A DNA stretch of 64,000 nucleotides from Lethocerus indicus (GCA_019843655.1 JACDQD010000007.1:9979600-10043599); one strand, 5' to 3'. Counted from the first letter of the stretch, positions 1 to 14,500 are shown. Program-made: numbers and translations. Notes: generated by a model from the letters alone, not told the origin.

Positions 1-3000
1 TCCGAAGGACATACCGACCCTTCCGTTTTCACTTCTTCAACCATTACGCTGTGTAATGGTATAACATTTAATTCTGCACTTTTGTCCTCCACTCTTTCCG
101 ACATTAATGGAACAACATCTACTTCACTCGATTGGATAACAGTAACAACTTCATCGTGCGCTATAAATTCTTTCTTAGCTTTTATCGGTTGACAAATATC
201 CAAAGTTTTGGTCCCTTCTACTACACCTTCATGAACTATGACCTCATCAGTGGTAATGATGTTGGGCATAACCATTTCTTCTTTCAAAAAAAACTCTCGC
301 ACAGTTTTGGCTGTATCGTAGACAACATTCTGTTCCGATTGAATCTCTTGACTTGTCGCCACTGTAAGTGCGTCAACTTTAGTTTCTGCTTTCGCATCGA
401 ACGGTTTCTTTTGTTCTTTAAGATCTAATTGCACAGTGGTTTCAATAATATTCTCTGTTTTTGACACTGGTAACTGCATTTCTGTTACATCGGGTACCGC
501 TCTAACATACTTACCCTTATCCAATTTAACATCACTTGTCGATTCAAAGGAAGTTCTGGTGTCCGTAATAACCGCTTCAATTGTGTCAACCTCAGTTGTT
601 GCCGATGCGATAGTGGTCACGAGGGTTGGCCCAGTATCGGTGGTCATTCCTTCGAATGTCGTCTGCTTTTCCGTCACAGCCCTCAAATGAGGAGCCACAT
701 TCTTGACCGCTTTCACAGGTTTCTTTCTCGATTCCACAGCTAGTTCTCGCGTTACATCCTGTACGGTTTGTTCCTCCACAATGACAGATTTGCTTGTCTC
801 CATATCAATAACTGGCTTAATATCTTCCAATTCCGAAGCGGGAAAATCGGACACAGTTCCCTCAACTACGGCCTCTATCGAAACAGCGACTTCTAGTCCC
901 GTGACTTTGGGTGTAACAGAAGATACTGTTGCCTGTTTTATGTCCCCCATACTTTCGAAAGTGTCTTCGACTGTTGGAACTTGTGTCAATGCTACAGTCA
1001 ACCCATTTGCTGTTCCCGTGCTGCATACATGCTTTTCTTGCACATCTTCAACAACACTCTCAATTTCCTGATCCATTGCCACATTTGTATTTACAATCAA
1101 AGACTGCTGGAAACATAGAACAGAGCTAGCATTTTTGATCTCTACATCGTCCTTTTTGACAGAGTCAACCGTCTGCTCCAGTTTTTGTTGTTCCTCTCGA
1201 ATAGCCGTTTCGTGTAGCATTATATTTACCTTAGGTTTTACGTCCTGCCTTATCTTCTTCCCGACCGGTAAACCGGCAGCGAATTCGTGCACAGCAGCTT
1301 CTTCTTGCAATGGAACCGTAGAACCGATAAATGATGTGGTAGCTTTTGTTGTTTTTGAACGTTCTTGTACGGTTAAAGTAGAAAATGAGCTATCGGCAAT
1401 CGTTTCGTGAACAGTGGCTACTTCCATAGTATCAATATTTGTAGTCGGTCTCGATTCTTTCACTTCTTTCTTCGAATACGAGTCAGGAATTTCATGTACC
1501 ATTACTTCGGACATTAGAAGACTTTCGGACGCGTCTATAGCCTTCATCGCTTTGGAAGCCGCCGGAATATCAAAGGGTTTAATGTCTGCTAAATTATGTT
1601 CGGCACTTTTCATTTCTGTTCGAGCAACTTCCAAAGCGTCAATCAACGAGGAAGCAATTTCTTTGGATCGGGGTACAGATTCTTCAACGATACTGGCAAT
1701 ACTGTCCTCATCCTGCCGTTGTTCTGTCGTGGCTACGGTAAAACCCTCAATATTTGGGGTTGCAAGCACCGCTTTTTTCCTTCCCTCCGACTTGAGTTCT
1801 TCTACAGCCAACTGCGTTTCTATTTCCTCAGTCAACGCCACAGTCTGCGAACTCAGTTTTGTTGTCGCTTTTTCAGTCTTTAATTCTGAAGTCGAAATCT
1901 TGCCTGGTTCTATATGAGTAATTGCCTCTTCAGTGACTGCTACTTCCCTCGTCATAACACTCGGCACTGCGTGTTTCTGCGTAAATGTAGATTTCTCTAA
2001 AATAGCGACATTGTCTAATGGTAGGGAGTCCTGTGTTGTGGCAGCGACGTTGGGCATAATTTGTGGCGACGCGTGTACGCTCGTGCCGGCCCTATAGTCG
2101 GGTACCTGGCCGGTAGTCCCTTCTAATCGAGTAATTTCAGTCATAGCGACGTGTCTAGGTACTGAACTCGAGCTCGCTACCGATTCCATTGGCTGTATAT
2201 TGATAAACAAATCGCCGACTCCTTCCTCCGAAATAACTTGTTCTGTCGTTGCCGCTTCCGTAACCGTAACTTTCTCAGACGCCGTCTCTGCATTAAAAGC
2301 ATCCGTTTTCAAAAAGCCTACGTTGTACTCGTGTTCTATATCTTGAACAATGACCGAATCGAAATGAGAAATCAAATCGACGCGAACATTTTTCTCAGCA
2401 GGTTTGTAGTCCCCTATTATAGATTCGGCGACTTCTTGAGATAGTGTTTCGTCAATCGATACGGGGTAGCTTCGATCGACCTTAACGTCCGCGCTTACGG
2501 TACTTATTTTAGTTCGCTCGCTATAAGGAAACGAAGATTCCGCGGTTTCGGGTTCCGTTACCGTTATACTCTCTTTTAAGGAGTATTTCGTATCAACAGA
2601 CTTTTCGGTAGGTTTGTTAATAATTAAATCGGAACTGGTTTCGAGCGTCTCATTTTTATAAACGACCATCGATTCCGCTTCTGTAATAGCGTGGGCGGCC
2701 TTTCTGTTAGCAGGTGTGTCCGTGTACAAAGGTTCTTCTGTTTCATTTATCTGAGGTTGTTGTATACTCGGTATAAGTGTAGTTGTGTCGAGTGTAACCG
2801 ATGCTTGTTTAATGAATTGGTCGTGTCGTGTATCGGCCAACTTACCTTCCTTCTCGTCGCAGGTAGTCGTCTCAACTTGAACTGCAGTCCTGCCAGAGGG
2901 AGCTGTCCAACTAGCCGTCTCCTCCGCCGCCGCCGCCGCCGCCGCCGCCGACGTTGTCAAATCTGAAACGTCTATATCGCACACAGTCTCTTCACTGCAG

Positions 3001-6000
3001 TAGGCAGTGTTCGGCACAAACTCTACATTGCTACGCTGTCTGTTCAGGGCACTCTCAAGCACGCACTCACCCTCTCGGTCCTGAGCCTGCACCTCGGTCA
3101 CCACAACGTTCCCCGTCTGCTCCTCGACACTGAACTGAATTCTCTTTGAATCGGGTGCCACTCGCTCTGCCAGTAAAGACTCGGCCTCCCCTACTGCGTG
3201 GGTCGTCACCGTCACGTGCTGTTGTATGGGTGTGGATTGTTTAGCGGACATAGGGATAGGAGTTTGGGATTCGAAGGTACCTACGACAGTCTCGGCCACT
3301 ACTTCCGTTTTCGTGGCCACTTCTCTCTTAATAAAGTCCGGCTGGGCCTTCCCAGTCACCAAAGTTTCAGTTATCACTTTCTCTTCCTCTCTATCTTCGG
3401 CCTGTACTTGTGTCACTATAATGCTCTTTGTTTCTTCGAATGTAGTTGTTACTGACGACGTTTCTGGCTTCCACGCTCCTTTAAAATCTTTCTCCGTTTC
3501 TTGGACCAATACTTCGGTGGTTTCGAGGCTCTCGAACGGAACTTGCTCGGGTCGAAGAGTTACGTTCTTGGGAGACTTGGCCAACTGCATTTCGGTGGTG
3601 TTTGAAGATAGTATGGCCTCTGACTGCTGCACCGCCTCCTGGACTAGATAATCGCCCTGTGCTACTACGAGGCTCGGTAAAACGGGGGCCCTATATTCTG
3701 ATTCTCTGTCGATCGCTACGTTCTGAACGACGGTTAAACATTCCTTCACGTCTTCTACAACGGACGCGCTCTTCGTGTCAAATTTGATCGTATCGTGAAA
3801 TTCCAGTTCGTGTTCCCCCAAAGCGGGCTGTGTGTGGATTAAACCTTGTAAATGTAACTGTTCAGGTTTGGCGAATGCTTCAGTCGGTTTCTCAGATATC
3901 AATTCGCCCGTTCCCACGGCAGTGATAACTTCCGATTGTTGAATTACTTCCTGAGATATTACATCAGGATGCGCTTTCGCTTCTGTGGGTGCCGATCCCC
4001 TAATAAATTTACCTTCCTTGTCTTGAAGGACAACTTCGGAGACCGATACAACTTTGTTTTCCTCGAATTCGATATCGGCAATTTTACCGGACGCTTTGAA
4101 CGTGCCCGTAAAACTTTCTTCGTGTTCTTGAGCTATCCCCACGGATACGATAACACTTTCATGAGTCGTGTGCTCCGGAGCCGCTTTATAACTTACCGGT
4201 GTTTGTTTTTCTAGTTTGCCTAATGTATCACTCGGTTGAACATCGCTCTGTTGCACAGATTCTTGGCTCATCACTATCGTTTCTGCCTTCCTCGTTTTAG
4301 GCGATTCGCCGATTTTAAGTTCACTCTCTTTATCTTCCAGTATAACTTGAGATACCTTAATACTCTCTGTCTGTTCGATATTGAAGTCGGCTCGTTTCTG
4401 TTTCAATTCCGCCGTCTCTGTAAATTCCGTTTCACCTTCTCTTGCTATGACTTCCGTCTGAATTATACTAGAAAACAGCGACTGATCAACGCTCGCCTTG
4501 GTTGATTTCGGTTTAATTATGCTGAGGTCCGATGGAATTGTTTCTGTAAACACTTGAAAGGTTTGTGCGATTTCCTGACCCGTGACATCGGGCCGCGCTT
4601 TCTGAGTCTCCGGTTTTTCTCGATCGGCCAAACTGAACTCTCTCTCTTCGGTCTCCACTTCAGTAATTGTAACGCCTTTCTCTTCTTCGATACTGAAATC
4701 CGCTTTCCTAGATTCGGGTTTGAATTTACCGGCAAATTCAGATTCCTGTTCATTTACAAGAATCAGTTTAAGTACCAGCCCTTCGTGAGGAATGTGTTCC
4801 GGTGTCGCTTTCACTTGTGTCGGCCTAGTAATTGGAACGTCTCCTAATCCGAATTCGGCCATAGTTTCTGTTTGTTGTGCGACTTCGGTCAAAGAGACAA
4901 TAGGTTTTGCAGATTTCATTTCGGGCGCCTCCTCAACTATATAAGGGGTTTCTCCTTCGCCCGGCGATACTTCGGTAATTGTCACAGAACTACCCTCTTC
5001 GAATTTGACATCGGCGCTCTTCTTTATCGTCGTCGTAAATGACTGGAAGTGTTGTTCACTTTCCTGCACCAGTGTCTGCTGTTGGACGAATGTCTCGAAC
5101 GGAACCTGTCCCCTTACGGCAGTCGTCCTTTTAGTTGTCTGCACAGTGTAATCGCCCAGAGAGGATTCGGCGAAAGTTTCGGAAACCTGAAAGACTTGCT
5201 GCGAAACGTAATCTGTATTGGCGCGCCTGCCTTCCGGTTTAACGAGCTCGGTGAGAGAGCCTTCTTTGACTCCGAGCAGCACTTCCGATATCGTCTGCAC
5301 CCTCTTACCCTCCTCAACCGTAATTTCGGGTAGCTGGCTAACTGGAACGAACTTGCCGGTGAATTCTTCCTCTTTCTCTTGTACGTGTTGTTCGCTGATA
5401 ATGACGCCGTGTACAGCCTCCTGGCCCTCTTGTGCCAGTTGTGGGGCCGGTAATACAGTCTCCGTGTACTCTCCCAATGTTCCTGCCGTTACTACTTGCA
5501 TTTGGCCGGCTACTTCTTGACTGTCAGTCATTATCGGTACCGCCGTTCTATTCTGAGGTATTTCTTCGGGTTTACAAATTTGTTCTTTGTCGCCTAGTAT
5601 AACTTCCGATATAGTTACACCCAATCCTGTCTCGTAACTCACGTCGGCTCTCCTTTTATCCGTTTTTACGTCTTTAAATAATTCCGATTCAGAATCTCTC
5701 ACAATAACTACCGATTGAGTAATGCTTTCAAATGGCAGGTGTTCCGCCACGGCTGTACTTTTTTCCACTTTTTCCGGTTTGTATTCGCCCACATTCACGC
5801 CCAGAATCAATTCGGACTTTTCGGCAATTTCGTGTGTCGGAATACTCGTTACCGCTTTTCTTCCTTTCGGCTTCACGGGAGTTTCCAGTATTCCTTCTTT
5901 GTCCTGTGAAATTGCTGACGTCACTACTAAACTGCTAGTTTCATCGATTACTACGTCGGCGGTTTTCGTTTCAGGTTTCCTTCCCTTCTCGAATACCCCT

Positions 6001-9000
6001 TCTTTCTCTTGAACCGAGGTGACCGACATTTGTACGCTTTCAAATGGAAGTTGACTTTTTGTTCCTTTAACAGTTTTCGTTTCCATTTTAGGAACATCCC
6101 CAAAACTCATTTGACTGGACACTACTGTCACTTCAACCCCTTCTTGTCCCAATATATTTGTGCTGGCAGAAACAGTTTTTGGCTTTACTCGGTCAGAAAG
6201 CACATCCTCCTTGTCTTCGGCAACAACGTGCAAGATATTTATCCCCTGTGTTTCCTCAAACGTTCTACTGGCACTTTTGGTTTCTACAGTTATTTTCTCA
6301 AAGTCTGTTTCTTTTTCTCGGACCGTCACTTCCGACGTCAACAAACCTTCAAATGGAAGTTGTTCAACATTGGCTGAAACTTTGGAAGGTTTTATCCGCT
6401 GCAAGGTGGAGGTGGAGGACTGCGTTACCACTTCTGATTTCTGCGCTACTTCGTGCCCGGTAATGTCCGGTAATGCTCGTTTGCCTTTCGGTTTTGCTGG
6501 AATATCAAATATAGTCTCTTTATCCGTTACAATTACTTGTGTCACAGATACTCCAGTCTCTTCCGTAAAAGTAACACCGGCAATTTTCTTCTCCGGTCCT
6601 TTCTCCTTCTCAAACGTACCTTCACGTTCGACAATCGACGTTTCCGACTGTACTAAACTTTCGAAGGGCAGCTGATCGGATACAGCCTGCGCCAGTTTTG
6701 GAGATTCGCGGCCCAACTCTTCAACACTACTTTCTATAAGAACTTCAGATTTTAAAGCCACTTCCTTGGTCAGAATATCAGGCTGAGCTGTCGACTCGAT
6801 AGGTTTCTGTGGACTTTCGTATATTCCTTCTTTGTCTTCGGGTATCACTTCAGATATTACTACGCCCGTTTTAGTATCTTCGTAACTAGTTTCGGCACAT
6901 TTGGATTCGGGCGTTACGAATTTATCGAGTGGGGTTTCTATTTCGGCAGCCGTCATCACTTTGGTTTGTACAGTACGGAACGTGGTATGAACGGATTGGG
7001 CCTTGGCCTCCTGAATTATTTCTTTCTTCTGTACATCGCCGGTAGTGTCTATCAAAATGACTTGAGTTTGTTGGGGAAGTTGGCGGACTATTACGTCGGG
7101 ACTGGCCTGCATTCCTTCGGGCATTCCTTTGCTCAGGTATAAATCTTCCTTGTCCTCGGACGTCACCTGAGTGATAATTACGCCTCGACATTCGACGACC
7201 GACAAATCCGCTACCGATTGTAAAGGCTTAGAATCTCCTTTGTAGGGCGCCTCGCTCTCTCTAATAACCGGTTGGGACAGTGAAATCCCTTCGAACGGAA
7301 GCTGCTCCGGGCGAGCTTGCACTTGTTCTACCCGAAATTCTGGCACATCTCCCACTTTGAAATTCGGCACAACCTGACTACTTTGAGCTACTTCCTGTCC
7401 CAGAACGTGGGGTCGAGCGATTCTCTCTTTTGGCTTAGAGGGTGCGACAAAATGTTCTTCCTTATCTTCGAGATTTACCTGCATTACACTTAGTCCGTGT
7501 TCTTCTTCGAAAATAGGTACTGCCTGTTTTGTATCTAGTTTAATTTTACCTTTGAAATCACTCTCCTTTTCTGTGACCGATACCACCGAAGTGACAACGC
7601 TTTCGAACGGCACGTTTTCCGGATTGGCCAATGCCTTGACAGGTTTTTCCAGTTCCATTTCTCCGATCGTATTACCAGAAACTATAATAATATTCTGAGC
7701 CACCTCGTGCCCGCTGATATCCGCTTTGGCGAATTTATTTTCCGGTTTTACTAGGGCTTCTAACAAGTTGGTCTGGTCTCCGGTAACAACTTCAGTTATC
7801 GAAACGCCTTTAGTCTCTTCAAAGGCGATACCCGCTATTACAGAACCGGGTTTCTCGGCTTGTGGAAGCGGCCTCTCGGACTCGGCGGCCGAGGTCTCAA
7901 TCAGTGTTACCGGCTCGAAAGGTCTACTCTCCGGGACCGCCTTCACGCTGGCCGGCATTGAAACGTCGATAGATTTAACGCTACTTTCGACAACCACCTC
8001 GGTGCTCTGTGCAACTCCGTGTCCCCTAACTTCCGCTTGCGCGGTCTTCATTTCGGGTAGCTCCATCTTCTTCAGCTTCCCTTCCCTGTCGGCAGCCGTG
8101 ACCAGGCTGACGGATATGCTTTCTCCTTCTACAAAAGCAGTCTCAGCGGTCTTTTTCTCCGGCAACTGATAACTCGTGTACACCGACTCGCATTCCCCGG
8201 GCATCATTTCTCTCTGTATTATGCTCTCGTATGTAGTTTGATGTACGAGTGCAGAAGAGAGTTCAGGTTTAAAATCGGCGATATCTGCCACGCTGACGTC
8301 CGCTTGGACCACAGATTTAGTTGCGACAACGTGCGGCTTTATATCTGTAACGGCATATTCTTCTTTAGGAGCCAGTTTGTCTCCCAGCGGTTTCTCTTTG
8401 TCTATAACGTTTATTTCCGTGATATTTAATATATTACTTTCTTCGAAAGTCATGCGCGCAGATTTTTCGTCGGGTTTTATTGGGACGCTGAAATCACCTT
8501 CGAGCTCACCGACGGTCGGTTGTATGGAAACGGCGCATTGGATCGGGCTCTGTCCTCTGATCGCCTGTTCTTTTATAGGCGACTCTCTTTTCCAGGTGCC
8601 TGTTTGAAGCCCTACAACTACTTCTTCCATTAATGCTACTTCCTGACCACGTAAATCTAAAACGGCCTTACGGTGTTCGGGAGATTCTTTCATTTTATAT
8701 ATTTCTTCTTTATCTTCAGTTACCACTTCGGTAACAGCGATGCTTTCATCCATCCGGACCGATACGCTGGCGCTCTGCTCTTTAAGTTTTAGAGATTCTT
8801 GTAGCTCCGTTTCTGTTTCTGTAATGTTAGTTTCAGTCACAACAACTTCTTGCAACGGTGTACTTCCAACGACGGCCTTACCGCTGACGGTTTCACCTTT
8901 CGGAAGCTCGCTTACACTGAGTTCGGGTAATGTTTCAGATTTTATAGCTATTTTATGCCCCGTTATGCTGGCTGTAGGCGCGACTGAATCGGGCTTTACC

Positions 9001-11580
9001 ATAGGTAGCATTTCGACTTCCTTTTCTTGGCTTAATACTTGATGTATGTGTATGCCTGTCATTTCGTCGCCAAGTTCGACCACCGCTCGCTTCATTTCTG
9101 GTATTGTCTTCTTCTTTAAATCCCCTTCAGTTTCTACAACTTGACAAGATGTAACCTCCAAGCCTTCGAGTACAGAATGATCGGGTATTGCCACAATCGG
9201 TTTCGGCATATCCTTGCTAAACGTCGTCGTGGTTTGTTCCGTTATGGTTTCCGATTGGGTGGCTATCTTGTGGGCGGTTATTGATGTTTCGGCAAAACTT
9301 CCTTCTGGAGATTTACCTTTTGTATAGGTTCCCGCTTTGTCACTTGTCACAACTTCAGTAACCATTATACCCTGTTCCTCCAGAATGGAAACGTCGGCTA
9401 ATTTTCCTGCCGGTCTCGAATCCTGTTTTTGACTAGTTATATCCTCACCGCAAACAACTTCCTCCGTTACAGTTTCCTGATGCATCGTGTGTGACATTAA
9501 CGCCTTCAGACCCTGCGGTTTATCTTTAGACAAATCTCCAATATTACCTTCCGCCAATGTTTCTTCAACTACTAACGACTGTAACGGGTGGGCCGGTACT
9601 GTTTTTCCCTTGTGCGATTCAGGCAAATCATAGACTGGGTGTTCTCCTTCTTTTTCTACAGCTTCAGTTTGGAATACTATCACTCCTTTTTGAGATCTAT
9701 AATTCTTATCGACAGTACAAGTGGCCGGCCGGTCTACCTTTTTAATCGGCGATTCCTTATCTTGCGGATAAATTTCAGATACCTGTTTCGCCTCGATAGT
9801 TTCGACGTTACGCGAAGCCGAATCAGTTATAAACTTGAGAGTGTCCGTGAACTCGATAGGATGTTGTTGAACGGCCGTTTCCGTCACAAAAACGGGTTCC
9901 TTGGGTCTAACGCTCGACTCTGCATAGGTCTTGGTGGGAACTTTGTCAGGGTGTAACACGCCTTCAGACTCTTGGACCACCGTTTCTGAAACACGAGACG
10001 TTTCGAGACAGAAAAGAGACGTTTCTGCCAATTTCGAGTCGGGCGCTTCTGCAGTCTGGAACCTTCTTTCAGTTTCTCCGACGTTCGTTTCAACCGTTAT
10101 AACTGACTCTCTCTGGCCGAATTCAACGTCCGCCGTCTTAGTATCGTGCTTTTTAACATCGAGAATGCTCTCCGTGTCGTGGTGCTGAACCATGCTAATG
10201 ACAAGCCCTTCCCTAACCGCTATTTCTTGTGTTGCTGACGTCATTTCGGGTTTCTTTGATGGTACTAATTCTTCTTCCTTTTCGTGAACTCTTTGTTCCG
10301 ATACCTGTACCGAGTCCTCGGGTGTAATGCCGAACCCAGCTTTGAGAGCTGATGGAAGCTTACCGGGCACGTACTCTCCTTCCTTCTCAGGTAGATTCAT
10401 CACCTGTGAAACGACAGTCTGTTGTTGAACGAAGGCCGCACTAGCCGTTTCCGTCGGAACGATCAATTCCGGGAAGTATTTCTCGGGTTTATCCTGAGAG
10501 AAAACTTCGCTTACTACTAACGGTTCGGTGGAAGGCATGTCTACTCTAGGCTTCACCATGGAAGGTTTGGTTAAAGCGGCCAATTTGCTTTCAAATATTC
10601 CCTGGTGAACTTCAGTGATGCTGATACCCTCTTGTAATACAACGGTTTTATCCGCGCTCGCTGTCGCCGGGAGTTTGTCTTCTGGGACGGAGCCCTCTTT
10701 TGAGAGGTGCTCGTCTCAGTTACGGACTTGGCTTCATGTAGTAGCATCGAAACTGTTGCCGTGGTCGATTTTTGAGAAACGGTTTCCGTATCTTTTGTGC
10801 TATCTTCTGGGAGCGTTTCACTGACCATCACGCCTTCCTGTGGAATGTAGTTAGTTGTAACTTCTTGTGTTTTCGGTTTAAACGTACCGGCAAAATCGCT
10901 AGCCGACGACTGAATTTGAGTTTCTGTTACCGAATAGGGTTCCACTGAGTCTATTGTAGGTTGAGCTTGAGCCGATTCTGGCATGGTGGGAGCGATCCTC
11001 GCTTCCTCTTTCTCTTCTCCTTGTGTCACTTGCTTTTCAACCACCATATGCGGTATAAGGCTGACACTCACGCGTTCACCTTCTTTCCTAATTTTTGTCA
11101 TTAGTGTTGAACTGGCTTCTGAGACAGCTTCACTAACAAGTTTGGGAGTCACCACTGGTAAGCCTCTCACAGGTTTAGCAGGAAAAGTGTCAAGTTCATC
11201 CGCTTTCTCTTCTAATATTGTCTCCTCACCGAAGTTTGGTCTTTTAGTCTGTAAGGTTTTCTTTATTTTTTTCAACCCCTTATCTTCATATTCGATTATT
11301 TCTTCTTCTTCTTCATCATCACGTCTCTTAATTATCTTCTTTTTCTGTTTTATAATTCCACCTCCTCTTTTTACTACGGTTATCTGTTCTTCTTCCTCTT
11401 CCTCTTCAATTTGTCTATCTGTTCTTTGATCTTCGGGTTGCGTTACAATCATTTCACTGTCTGACACAGCGATAACTCCCTGTTCATCTTCCGATACTTC
11501 AGTAATTGTTACTTCTTCGGTTTCCTGTTTATCAGTTTCTTTCTTACGTCGTCTTTGTTCTTCAGTTTCTTCGAGGATTT
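1..11580 (-). CDS. sls: Giant exon: PEVK-2-like spring (continues past left edge)
   Basis: The acceptor CGCAG lies at 11581-11585 and the exon begins in phase 1, reading ILEETEEQRRRKKE. One frame is open from 11580 to about 10.7 kb and another from about 10.7 kb to base 1, so the exon is at least 11.58 kb. The first part is very acidic and basic (EEEEEEQ, KQKKKIIKRRDDEEEEE). The rest is a degenerate repeat of about 104 residues. Two motifs alternate: FEEETGVxVTxV followed by DKEGxF, KPxxKxA and GQEVAQxSEV, then LPFES followed by VTEKExxF and KPExKxA. The LPFES motif recurs near 5728, 6038, 6345, 6660, 7289, 7602 and 7914. No Ig fold, signal peptide or membrane segment is visible, and the segment is expected to be disordered and elastic. 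Its position after Ig W34 matches PEVK-2 of sallimus. The region below 2.6 kb is more degenerate. Confidence 0.9.
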
Positions 11581-14500
11581 CTGCGAATTAATTCATCGGT
11601 ATAATTATGGTTGGAATTAGGAGGAATCATACTAAACATCCACACGTCGTTATGTTTGTGTTAATGTCTTACGGCTTTTGCGAGTGTTATTGCTATGTTA
11701 AATGTGTTATTTTAAGAGTTATGCTATGCAATTTGCTGTATAGATCTATGAATATATATAGCTGCAGGGATTGTGAGTGTAGCTGTAGCATCATGTCTAT
11801 TGTGCTGGCATAATGCGTGCGTGTCAGTGCACTTTAATTTAAAAGCAAGGGCAATACATACCGCGAAGCGTGGGCGTTGTTAACTCGACCAACGTTGCAA
11901 AAAAACTACGGGATAATAGAATAAAAATATATTTCAGGACAAGATATAAAAGTATATCTCGCGTCCAATCATCTAAGCATGCAAAACCAAGTTGTAGTAA
12001 TAATATGAGGATACCCAACAGTCTGATTTGAAGACAAAATAATTACTTTTAATAATAACAGAGAAAATTAAGTTCGTAGTGTCACTCACCAACTGTCTAA
12101 AAACTCTCCAAACAAGATGAAAAAGCAGCATCAACTATTATTTGCTCATTAAGGTGGTGATACTGAAGGCAATATTACTAGGTATGAAGAAGCATCCGCT
12201 ACTGAAAAAACCTAAAGCTTTAAGCAATAAAAGAAGCAATTATCTTATTAAAAAGTTCTACCCGAATTGAAATAGGCGCGTTTTATTTTAGTTTTAATAC
12301 ATAACACACATGCAAATAATTCAAATTGAACAACTTAAAATTAGTGTCAAAATATTCATTAAAACAGCATGCAATAAAATTCACTGAAAATAACAGGAAA
12401 AATTTCATTTATCAGAACATGTATAAATTAAACAATAACTGCAAATATTTAAAAACCGAAAATTAAACGACTTTAAAGAAATATATATACAATTATATTT
12501 ACATTACTCACAGCTATCTCCCAATTTCTCATACATACCTTCTGTTTCAACTTCTCGTTGAATATGTTTTTCCTTCTTCACTTGACGTTTCATTTCTGAA
12601 ATTAAATGTATAGATTTAAGCATATAATAAGGTTGAACACATATATCCTTCATTTAATTTTACAACCATTGCAGCTATCTTTAAATGAAATGCCATAATC
12701 TATGGATGGGAAAGCTTAAAAAAAAACAAAAAAACAAGCAGAAATAAAAATAGAAAATATATTAAACATACAAATAGAATTACAAACATCATATTTCTAA
12801 AGAATACTTACAATTTTTGTTACAATTGTCAGTCACAATTACATGTCATTACAGTTCATTGTATTTTATTAAAAACAAAAAATAACACAATATCTAATAA
12901 TAGGAGGTTAAGGAGTAATTAAAGTTAACAACAAAAACAAAACATTGTTATACACACAAAACATTACATGCACAAAAACCACAATAACAAACTGAATCAG
13001 AAGATAAACAATACATAAAGACTAGATGTAATTATAACTATTATAAGTTACAAATTCTGACTGTTTGTGGATGTTAAATTTAATCTGGGAAAAATCTAGA
13101 CCAGAGCTATAACTAAAAATTCTAATAATACCTTGAACATGCACTTGTGTTGTTTCAGTGACTGTCTCGGTGGCAGATTCCTCAGTTATTACCTGTTTGT
13201 GTAAAAATTGACAATTGTATTTAAATTTAATTTTCTTCCTAATACATTTAAATACATTTTAGCATCATAACCAGACAAACTTTCATCCTTGTTTAAATTG
13301 TTACAAACATATTAAATCCTCAATATAATTCATCCTATATATAGGAGAATTAACTTGCGAATACAAAACATTAATTAGACAACTGAAACTTGACTGCATT
13401 TATACATAAAAAAAACAACTCAATAACATTGAACAGAATGTTATGCTCATAACTAAAGAGTGACAATTATATTTGGAAGTATTCCTTTAAATAAGCTACT
13501 TGAAATTGAAGAACTTCTTTTCATAAAATAATAAATCTTGTCTCCCATAATATATAGAAAAGAAGGCAGAAATGAAAACATAACATTTTAGGAGAAAGAA
13601 AATGGGTTTGCATTACATAAATTCTCATAATGAATACTGATGAAGACTGATTTTTCATAATATTGTTCCAGGTAATTAAATTGTTCGACATACAGGCATC
13701 GTAGTGAGATGTTCCCATTTGCGTGTCTTGAAGTCCTCCGGTAGAAACAGCGGTATGACCTCCTGTACTGTGGCATGCTCCAGATCAACCATTGTCAAGA
13801 AGGCCTTGAATACACTTGATAATGTTTGCTCTATCGTAGTATCATGAGTGACAAGTTCGCTGATCAAAGCACTGTGACCTTGCCTTTCCACAAGACTTAC
13901 CAGTGCATTCTGAGCCACAGCAGTCCTCAGTGATGGAAACTCTTCAGCCTCATATAGGCCAACAACCTGCACAACAAATTATTTAAAAAATTGAATTCCT
14001 ATCTACTGATATGCATCAAAGTGTGTGTTTAAATAGAGGCTTATTTATTGATGCGAGGTTTATTTAATTTGAAGTTCAGAATGTAGGTGACTTCATACAT
14101 ATTTTTCAAAAAATAATGAAAAAATATGGTCTTCTTTGTGTCTATTATACATCCCTGAAGAAAATATTTTTGGGAACCACCCTTTAATGATTCATTTAAT
14201 GAATAACATATTTCACTTAACAAAATATACATATAATGATTATTAGGATAGAAAATAACAAAAATATTATAATATAATTTAAACTACATGCAGATAATCT
14301 GCAGCTTGGAGGATAAGATCCCTTTTTTCTGGTACAGTCTGGACTGGCAATATATTTTGTATAAAAATGAAAGCAAGCAATGCATTCTTTTACAATCTGG
14401 AGCAAATGGAATATTTGAAATAATTTAAAAAATTAAAAAATGTCGTTACCTCTTCAACTGTAACTCCTTTTCTGAACATAACATCAATAGTTGCTAGTTC

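Noticed and set aside
132..10188. Many plus-strand open frames of 60-170 residues across the left 10 kb
   Set aside because: The minus strand is one continuous coding frame here, and the plus-strand products are Ser/Thr/Val-rich antisense translations.
10680..10718. Programmed -1 ribosomal frameshift
   Set aside because: The local sequence TCTCAAAAGAGGG does not give a tandem slippery heptamer in the reading frame, and no strong downstream structure is evident by eye.
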